Below are positions 57,600 through 64,000 of a DNA stretch of 64,000 nucleotides, one piece after another. The first letter of the stretch is position 1. Each line of letters opens with the position of its first letter. Both the position numbers and the translations under genes were made by a program. Below the pieces are notes generated by a model. It ran no database searches. It was not told the DNA's origin and worked only from the letters and a program-made list of their open reading frames with translations. The DNA is from CAWAHD01 sp963781785 (GTDB lineage Bacteria; Planctomycetota; Planctomycetia; Isosphaerales; Isosphaeraceae), in contig CAWAHD010000002.1 of assembly GCA_963781785.1 (NCBI GenBank), positions 4,402,001-4,466,000 of the forward strand. The letters run 5' to 3'.

Positions 57600-58439
57600 A
57601 TGATGATGTGCCGCCTCGTTGTACTGGCGTTCGGCTTGTCGCTCACATCGGTGGTCGCGGACGTTGCTCAGGCGGCGCCGGCAGGGATCCGCAGCCAAAA
57701 CGCCAAGGAGGTCAAGCCGATTCGGGAACACGAGGCTCTTGGCGAGGAACTCGTGTCCCGGCGTGCAGTCTGTCGGCGGGCTGAGAAACCGCCCGTGCTC
57801 GACGGCAAGCTCGATGACCCGTGCTGGCAGAAAGCCGACGCGATCGACCACTTTGCGACCTTCTGGACGGATCCCAAAATTCCCCGGAAGGGCACGGTCG
57901 CTTACCTCGTGTGGGACGACGAAGCGATCTATTATGCCGGCTCGATGACCGACGCCGAGCTCCGGTCCTTCGGCACCCGGCGAAATGACTCGCTTTGGAA
58001 CGGCGACGTTTTCGAGCTCTTCCTCAAACCAAGCGGAGACCGCCCGGAGTATTACGAATTTCAAGCCAATCCACGCGGGATCGTGTTCGAGATCGCATTC
58101 CCAAAGCGCGGGCACACGTTCATCGGCGGGTTCACGAGCGCACCCCCTCTGGGCAGCAAGGCTGCCGTCGTCCTGAAAGGAACGCTCGACCACCCCGGCG
58201 ACAAGGACGAAGGCTGGACAGTCGAGGGCCGCATCCCCTGGTCGGCGTTCGCCCCGAGCGGCGGCAAGCCGAAGGCCGGCGACGAGTGGTCATTCGCCGT
58301 CTGTCGCTATGACTACGGCCCGAAGGGAACAGACCCGGTCCTCATGAGCTCGGCCCCTTTGACGCGGCCGGCATTCCACCGCTATGAAGATTACGGAAAG
58401 CTCCGGTTCGCGGGCTTACCGCAACAGGATCGACGCTAG
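57600..58439 (+). CDS. Secreted CBM9-like carbohydrate-binding protein
   Basis: 279 residues. The signal peptide is MMMCRLVVLAFGLSLTSVVA, ending DVAQAAP. The single domain is a CBM9-type beta-sandwich: AEKPPVLDGKLDDPCWQKAD, YLVWDDEAIYYAGSMTDAEL, DSLWNGDVFELFLKPSGDRP, EYYEFQANPRGIVFE, GWTVEGRIPWSAFAP and DEWSFAVCRYDYGP. In this family the domain binds reducing ends of sugars or accompanies glycoside hydrolases and dehydrogenases; no catalytic domain is present here. ATG 57600 is chosen because GAGGAGGAG lies 8 nt upstream; a longer frame reaching 57471 lacks this and would bury the signal peptide. Confidence 0.85.
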   Translation: MMMCRLVVLAFGLSLTSVVADVAQAAPAGIRSQNAKEVKPIREHEALGEELVSRRAVCRRAEKPPVLDGKLDDPCWQKADAIDHFATFWTDPKIPRKGTVAYLVWDDEAIYYAGSMTDAELRSFGTRRNDSLWNGDVFELFLKPSGDRPEYYEFQANPRGIVFEIAFPKRGHTFIGGFTSAPPLGSKAAVVLKGTLDHPGDKDEGWTVEGRIPWSAFAPSGGKPKAGDEWSFAVCRYDYGPKGTDPVLMSSAPLTRPAFHRYEDYGKLRFAGLPQQDRR

Positions 58440-58564
58440 CTCGAGGTTGGTGCGCATTGCCCACGCCAGCTCGCTTGGCGACCGGACAGCGCTCCGTGCC
58501 TGTTTGCTGCGCTTGAGCCGAGCCTTGCCAGATCGAGAATCCGACTTGAGCCAGGGCGTTCGCG

Positions 58565-59613
58565 TCACGGACTGTCATCATACAACCAGTACAGTCCACT
58601 ACTCATAGGCGGCGGGGCCGGCGGCCGCGGCGCCCGGCGGACAGGGCGACCCAGCGTACCCAGGTCTGGTTTGGGTTTGCTCGGCACCGCCGGACGCACT
58701 GGGACAGCCGGCGGCGGTCTCCGCCTCCGAACGCGCACTCTCAGTTGCCGGATGTGCATCTTCGCCGTCTCTTCATCAAAGTCCTCAATCTGGGCGCCGT
58801 TGAGCTTCTGGATAGCACGCATTTCGATCTTGCGCACCCATTCGCGGGTAATGCCCATTCGGTGGCCGATCTCGCTGAGCGTCATGGGTTCATCTTCCGC
58901 CAGGCCGTACCTCAGCATCAGGATCGATCGCTCACGCCCGTCGAGCTTGGCCATGCGCTCCAGCATTCGGTTGCGCTCATCCTCGTTTTCCACGACGGTA
59001 TCCGGCGCGGGGTATGGATCGGTTGCCTCCATGGGCGACCATCGCCCCGGTTCGGCAGGCACACAGCTCTCTAGCTTGATATGGCGAGCTTGGTGCGCCT
59101 TGAAAACAAGAGCACTCTGCGCCTTGCTCAACCCGAGGAACGCGGCCACGTCGCTGAAGCTCGGCGCCGACCCCCGCTCGCGGGCGAGCGCCGCTCGGCG
59201 CGCCGCCACTTGTTCACGAGCCCCACCACGTGCGACGGAATGCGAATCATCGACGTCGCATTGAGCATGAAGCGGCGGATCGATTGCTTGATCCAGTAGC
59301 AGGCATAGGTGCTGAACCGTGTTCCAAACTTTGGCTCAAACAGCTCGACGGCTCGGATCAAGCCAATGTTTCCCTCGCCGATCAAGTCCTCGAGGTTGAT
59401 ACCTCGGCCGGAGTATTCGCTCGCGATCTTGGCCACCAACCCGAGGTTGGCCTGAATCAGCCGAGTTCGTGCGGCCGAATCTCCCTGGGCGATCGCCTCG
59501 GCCAGCATACACTCTTCCGCGGCCGTCAGGAGGGCCTCCTCGTTCTTGCCTTGCTGAAAATAGTTCCGGAGCGAGTCTCCGGTACTAGCGATTGACACGT
59601 GGGCGTCAGACAT
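58565..59613 (-). CDS. RpoD-like sigma-70 factor with proline-rich tail, one frame break
   Basis: About 349 residues. ATG 59613 (MSDAHVSIASTGDSLRNYFQ) has GGAGG 10 nt upstream. Regions 1.2-2: NEEALLTAAEECMLAEAIAQ, LVAKIASEYSGRGINLEDLI, GEGNIGLIRAVELFEPKFG and FSTYACYWIKQSIRRFMLNA. A frame break near 59190 follows VVGLVNKWRRAERR, and the next frame continues ALARERGSAPSFSDVAAFLG, DGRERSILMLRYGLAEDEPM and the region 4.2 helix-turn-helix TLSEIGHRMGITREWVRKIE. It lacks the long region 1.1 and spacer of the housekeeping factor, so it is probably an alternative group 2/3 factor. The last 70 residues (RRRRPPPAVPVRPAVPSKPK) are unusual. No anti-sigma gene is adjacent. Confidence 0.87.
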
Positions 59614-60230
59614 ATCGATAGTTCCTCCTTCGCACGCCCGCCTTAAAAAGGGGGCCTGGACTTCGACGTCCGTGTCAAGGCGTGCGACTTTCAATCCATT
59701 GTGACGGGATCGAAGGGACGTCTCATCGACTGAGAAGTTCGTCCATAGGAGTGTCTTCCAAAAGGGCTGACTGCTGAAAGGGTTAGGTCCTGAAGAGATG
59801 GGTGTCGCTTGCCGATTCCGGCTAAGTTGCCGGTTCGGTCGTCCTCTCCTAAGTTGCAATTCCGGACAAGATCCGGCGGGAAATCCGAAAAATTTTTCCG
59901 TCGTTGCCCACATAAGCGTGATATAACAGTCAGGAGGGCAAACCGGCGCCGGAAGTGAGCTCGATGAGGATGCATCGCGCCGTAGTTTGTCTCACGAATT
60001 CCCTCCATGCCTCAAGAATCGACGGGATTGATTCGCCCAAACGGCCTATTCGGGCTTGATATCGCGGCATTAAACGCCTTAATAAGTGCAATGACGGGTT
60101 TGCTTTTTTCTTCGCTCGGATATGGGTGTGGACTGGTATCGGAGTAGGGCATGAGGTTTAATTAATATGGTCGTATCCGAGCAGTCAGGGAGGATCGCGA
60201 CCTGTTGATCGTTTTGTGAAGGGCGCAGTC
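59614..60230. other. Divergent intergenic region
   Basis: About 620 bp between the RpoD-like gene and the second ECF gene, which are transcribed apart. It includes AT-richer stretches near 59890-59930 and 60090-60180 that could hold promoters for either gene. No gene or structured RNA identified. Confidence 0.45.
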
Positions 60231-60812
60231 ATGCCTGACGAGGACTTCGCCGATCTGATGGCCCGGGCCAAAGCAGGCGACCCGTCGGCGATTCGTGACT
60301 TCCTGGTTCGGTTTGAACCCGAAGTTCGGATGATGGTGCGCGCCCGTCTTCCCAAGAAGCTGCGATCCCAATTCGACTCCCTCGATTTCGTTCAAGCCGT
60401 CTGGCAGAGCTTTTTCTCGGATATGGCGCAGGACACACCCGACTTCTTGAAAGTCGAACATGTCCATGGATTTCTGGCAGGCGTTGTGCGGAACAAGGTT
60501 TACGAGCAGCACCGCAAGTTGACTCGCTCCGCGAAGTACGATATCTCGCGGGAAGAGCGGCTCTACATTCGCCGCGGCGATCGAGATGTCCCGCGGGAAG
60601 TCATCTCGCCAGATCCGTCGCCCAGTCAGGCGGCCCAGGCCAGTGACCGCCTGGCTCAGTTGACGGAGGGGCGCAGCGCGAGCGAAGTGAAGATGATCAC
60701 GCTGCGCCGCGAGGGGTTGACCTACGAAGAGATCGCGGTCCGCATGGGCGTGGACGAAAAAGCTGTCCGCCGCACCATCGAGTCGGCTCGGGCTCGGATG
60801 GAGGCCCACTGA
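60231..60812 (+). CDS. ECF-type sigma factor coupled to a Ser/Thr kinase
   Basis: 193 residues in an intact frame. Region 2: FADLMARAKAGDPSAIRDFL, LPKKLRSQFDSLDFVQAVWQ (core-binding and promoter melting), FFSDMAQDTPDFLKVEHVHG. Region 4: ASEVKMITLRREGLTYEEIA, VRMGVDEKAVRRTIESARAR. ATG 60231 (MPDEDFADLMARAK) has AAGGG 7 nt upstream; the frame is also open from a GTG at 60216. The TGA stop overlaps the kinase ATG (TGATG), so the pair is translationally coupled. Sequence relation to the ECF at 25.3 kb is distant, so they are separate ECF-kinase modules. Confidence 0.92.
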   Translation: MPDEDFADLMARAKAGDPSAIRDFLVRFEPEVRMMVRARLPKKLRSQFDSLDFVQAVWQSFFSDMAQDTPDFLKVEHVHGFLAGVVRNKVYEQHRKLTRSAKYDISREERLYIRRGDRDVPREVISPDPSPSQAAQASDRLAQLTEGRSASEVKMITLRREGLTYEEIAVRMGVDEKAVRRTIESARARMEAH

Positions 60813-63800
60813 TGGCAGCGGAGCCAGGTCCTGCGACCGCGGCCGTTGCGGGCTCCGCGCCCCAAGGTCAGGAATGCGCCGTTGGGCGGGCGGAAAGCGG
60901 CGCCCGGGCGAATGCCCGGGCAACGTCTTCGTCGGAATACGCGCGCGCGGTATCGGAGCTCGGCTCCGGGCCGGTCTCGGTGCCGACTCGGGAACTCCTG
61001 GGAATTCTCGCTGAATTCACCGCGACCTGGGAGCGTGGCGAGCAACGTCCTGTCGAGGAATATCTTGACCGCCTGGCCCCGTCGGATCGCTGCGGAGCCG
61101 TCGAGTTGATTTACCGGGAGTTTTGCCTCGCCGAGGCCGCGGGCGATCAGCCGCAGCGAGCCCAATACCTCTTGCGCTTTCCCGCGCACCGAGAGGCACT
61201 CGACCGGGTGCTCGGTCTGCACGACGCGTGCTCGCCATCATTGCTCGGCCACTGGGTCGAGGCGACGTGTCAGAGTGATGATCTGCCGTGCGAGGGCGAT
61301 GTGATCGGCCCATATGTGCTGCGCAGGGAGCTGGGTCGCGGCAGTTTCGCACGCGTTTTTCTGGCCGAGCAGTCCAACCTCGAGAATCGCCTGGTCGTTG
61401 TCAAAGTCGCCTCGCGGCAGACGCGCGAGCCCTGGCTACTCGCGCGGGTGCGGCATGCCCACATCGTCGAAATTGTCTCGCACACGGAGGTGGATGACGG
61501 GGCGTTTCAATTGATCTGCATGCCTTTCTGGGGAGGAGGCACTCTGACGGCCGTGCTGGGTGCGCAGCGGCAGCGGGGCCGCCGGCCGACCTCCGGGCGC
61601 GACTTGCTCGTGGACCTCGACGCCGTCGCCGCGCCCGAATACCCGACGGTCCACCCGGCGCGGCCGGCTCGGGAGATCCTGGCCGGCCTGACGTACGATC
61701 AGGCCCTGGCCTGGGTCGGTGCCCGGCTGGCCGAGGCGCTCGACCATGCCTTCACGCGCGACGTGGCCCACGGCGACGTGAAGCCGTCGAACATCCTGCT
61801 CTCAGCCGACGGCAATCCCATGCTGCTCGACTTCAACCTGGCCCGCGAAAACGCAACTCGGCATTCCGGCGAGTGGAATAACGACCCGGGCGGAACGCTC
61901 GCCTACATGGCCCCCGAACGATTGCGCGCATTGGCTGCGTCTGATCGCGCTCCACTCGATGCCGAATCGGACGCGGGGGAGAACGAATCCGACGCTTGCC
62001 GTGTTGGCCCGCCCTTGACCAACGCCGACATCAATCTCGGGGCGGCTGACGACGCTCCGCACCGCGCCGACATTTACGCCCTCGGCATGGTCTTATTGGA
62101 AGCCTTGACGGGGCGAAAGCCCGAACAGCCTGCATCGCCGCCCGAGCCCGCGCTCGAAGAGCGCGCAACCTGGGTCAAGACCGTGGCGAGCATCTACGCG
62201 GCGGCCCGTGCTCGTTGTGCTTTTGCAACTATTCACGACGCCGAGGCCGCGAGAGGCTGGACGATGGCGCCCGGCCTGCGTGTGATCCTGGAACGCTGCC
62301 TGGATCCTCGACCGGACAGACGTTATCGCCGCGCCTGGGAACTGGCTGAGGACCTGGACCGTTGGCGGACCAACCGCCCGCTTGCCTTCACGGCCGAGCC
62401 GTTCTGGGCGCACACCGTGCCGACCTGGTTTCGGCGGCAGAAGCGCCGGCTCATCTACACCGCCGCAGCCTTGTCGCTCATCGTCGGGCTCTCAACGGCG
62501 GCCGTTGTTCTGGTCCGGTCGCAGATCAGCCTTGGCGAGACCGCACGGTTCAAGCTGGCGCGGCACTGGGATGACACCGACGCTTACCGCTTTCAGCGCT
62601 CAAGCTTGGTCTGGCTGGGAGGCTCTCGGCAAAGCTCGGCATCGTTCGTGACGAGCGAGCCGGGCGATTCTCACGCAGTCGACCGAACTCTCCACGCGAT
62701 CAAGGATTACGATGTCCTCGGCTCCGCTGACTGGCGGCGGCGCGACGACGTGCGCGCCCTGCCTGCGGCCAACCGAGATGATCTCGATCTCTGGCTCATG
62801 GAGCAGGTCTATCGCTATTGCCGGGAACTGTGTGACCGCCCAAACTCAGCCAAGGACTGGCAACGGGCGCTCGACGATCTTCGCCGGCTCAAGGCCCCAA
62901 CCCCGCTGCCGGCTTTTACCGCGCTCGGCGAGCGTCTCAGGCTCAAGTTGCGGCTCGACAATCCGGCCGAACCGCCGGGGATGGCTGATCCTGAGGATCG
63001 ATTGAGCCGCAACGCCGGTGGGACGCCTGTGCCCGGCTCTTCATGGCTGAGCGAATACCTGTTGGGCGTCGCCGCCGAATACGATCTCGATCTCCTTCCC
63101 GATGGGGAGAGCGAGCGCGCCGGGAATCAATTCGCTCTGGGTTCGACGAGTCGAGACCCGGGCTGTGATCCCCTGGTCGAAGCCAGGCGCCGAGCCGCGG
63201 AGCGGGCGCTCGGTCATTACCTCAATTTGCTGAAACTTCGCCCCGAGTCCTATTGGGGACATTATCGGGCGGCGGCCGCATATTATGTCCTTGGTTCGTT
63301 CGCGGAGACCGCCGAACATCTGGAATACTGCATGAAACGGCGCCCGGCAAACGCGGCGCTACGGGGACAACACGCGGCCTGTCTGGCCTGGCTCGAGCAG
63401 TTTGACGAAGCCCTCGAAGAATGCAATCGGGCCGTGGACGGAGCGCCGGACCTTGCTGAGCTCTACCGAACTCGCCTCTTCATCCGTGCGGCGTGGGGCC
63501 GCAAAGCCGGCCTGGACACAGCGGGCCTCGACAAGGACGTCCGGCAATTAGAGCTACTCAGCCGGATCCTGCCGTGGAACCTATGGTTCCCTACCGCGCC
63601 GCCTGAGCTCGCGGGTACCGACCCTTTGGCAGTGCCCGTCGGCCGAGGGCGGTCGAGATTTCCATCGGACCTCGACTTCGAGGCCCGGCTCATCGAACGT
63701 TCTCGAGAACCTGAGCGATTGACAATGATCGCCGCGGTTGATTCTCGAGGAAATCAACGCGCGTGTCGTGCTCGCCTCGACGATCCGCAAAGCAGGTGAC

Positions 63801-64000
63801 TCCAAGCTGGCCGACGCGGAGCTCACCAAGATCTTGATCCTCGCCCCCAACCACCTGCCCGCGCGGATGATCCGCGCTCTGGACGCAATCGAAGACGGGC
63901 GGTTCGCGGACGGGCTGCGCGACCTGGACGCAATTCTGGCCCATCCCGGGCTGACCGGCTACCTGCGCAAGGATCCGTCGCTTTTCCCCAGCTTTTACAC
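60812..64000 (+). CDS. Ser/Thr protein kinase with TPR-like C-terminus (3' end outside window), one frame break
   Basis: More than 1,050 residues. The N-terminal helical domain (TRELLGILAEFTATWERGEQ, RPVEEYLDRLAP) is typical of planctomycete kinases. Kinase domain from about residue 165: GPYVLRRELGRGSFARVFLA, LVVVKVAS, VAHGDVKPSNILLSADGNPM, LLDFNLAREN (DFN in place of DFG) and GTLAYMAPERLRAL. A membrane helix (LIYTAAALSLIVGLSTAAVV) lies at about 547-569. The outer part has TPR-like helices (ALGHYLNLLKLRPESYWGHY, AYYVLGSFAETAEHLEYCMK). A one-base slip near 63735 ends the first frame at 63799, and the other frame continues EEINARVVLASTIRKAGDSK, LAPNHLPARMIRALDAIEDG to the window edge. It probably controls the coupled sigma factor. 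Confidence 0.87.

Overview
The window is high-GC chromosomal DNA that most resembles a planctomycete, probably of the Isosphaeraceae/Gemmataceae type. The evidence is the family content. There is an SGNH hydrolase fused to the PVC-type 'membrane-bound dehydrogenase' domain, and several secreted proteins carry an N-terminal LEPR-XLL-like sorting motif (EALEGRQLLSG and variants). There are also two ECF sigma genes translationally coupled to Ser/Thr kinases with TPR tails, a DUF4058 protein, an HTTM (gamma-carboxylase-like) membrane protein, and a very large low-complexity membrane-anchored protein of the kind planctomycete genomes carry. No rRNA, tRNA, CRISPR array or intact insertion sequence was seen.

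Layout. 1-7.4 kb holds carbohydrate metabolism: an SGNH/dehydrogenase protein cut by the window edge, a HAD phosphatase, a GT4 glycosyltransferase, an HpcH/HpaI aldolase, a sugar isomerase/epimerase and an SDR oxidoreductase. 8.8-9.9 kb is a secreted beta-repeat protein. 9.9-13.4 kb is a minus-strand operon of ECF sigma, zinc-finger anti-sigma and a secreted protein of unknown function. 13.4-17.06 kb is a gene-poor stretch with short repeats. 17.06-20.7 kb is a MacB-like ABC export operon plus a hemolysin III protein. 21.0-24.9 kb is a tandem family of secreted ricin-type lectins, one fused to a calpain-like cysteine protease. Divergent from it, at 25.3-29.4 kb, lies an ECF sigma/Ser-Thr kinase-TPR pair.

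29.7-36.9 kb is an accessory zone. It has a 16-residue-repeat acidic protein, hairpin repeats, an HNH endonuclease, a truncated TPR gene abutting a REP-associated transposase remnant, a three-gene PIN toxin-antitoxin operon, another transposase-like remnant, and a DUF4058 gene between imperfect direct repeats. 36.9-46.8 kb carries a SulP anion transporter, a CHAD protein, a GT39-like membrane protein, a copper P-type ATPase and L-aspartate oxidase. 46.9-53.3 kb is one reading unit for a protein of about 2,140 residues. 53.5-58.4 kb has an HTTM gene pair, a thioredoxin-trypsin fusion and a CBM9-like protein. 58.6-64 kb has an RpoD-like sigma factor and a second ECF/kinase pair, the kinase running off the edge.

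A strong feature of the window is the number of single-base frame breaks: about 21 in 16 otherwise well-conserved genes, including an RpoD-like sigma gene. In most of them removing or adding one base, often in a short G or C run, restores a textbook family sequence. I read them mainly as uncorrected indel errors of a draft assembly, so coordinates are given for the whole gene across the break. True decay is more likely for the transposase remnants and perhaps the third lectin copy, which also has an in-frame stop.

The most interesting coherent unit is 21.0-29.4 kb. It is a secreted lectin/calpain-like protease array preceded by a duplicated upstream block of about 68 bp and placed head-to-head with an ECF sigma/Ser-Thr kinase pair. 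This layout suggests, but does not prove, a dedicated regulatory circuit for surface lectins.
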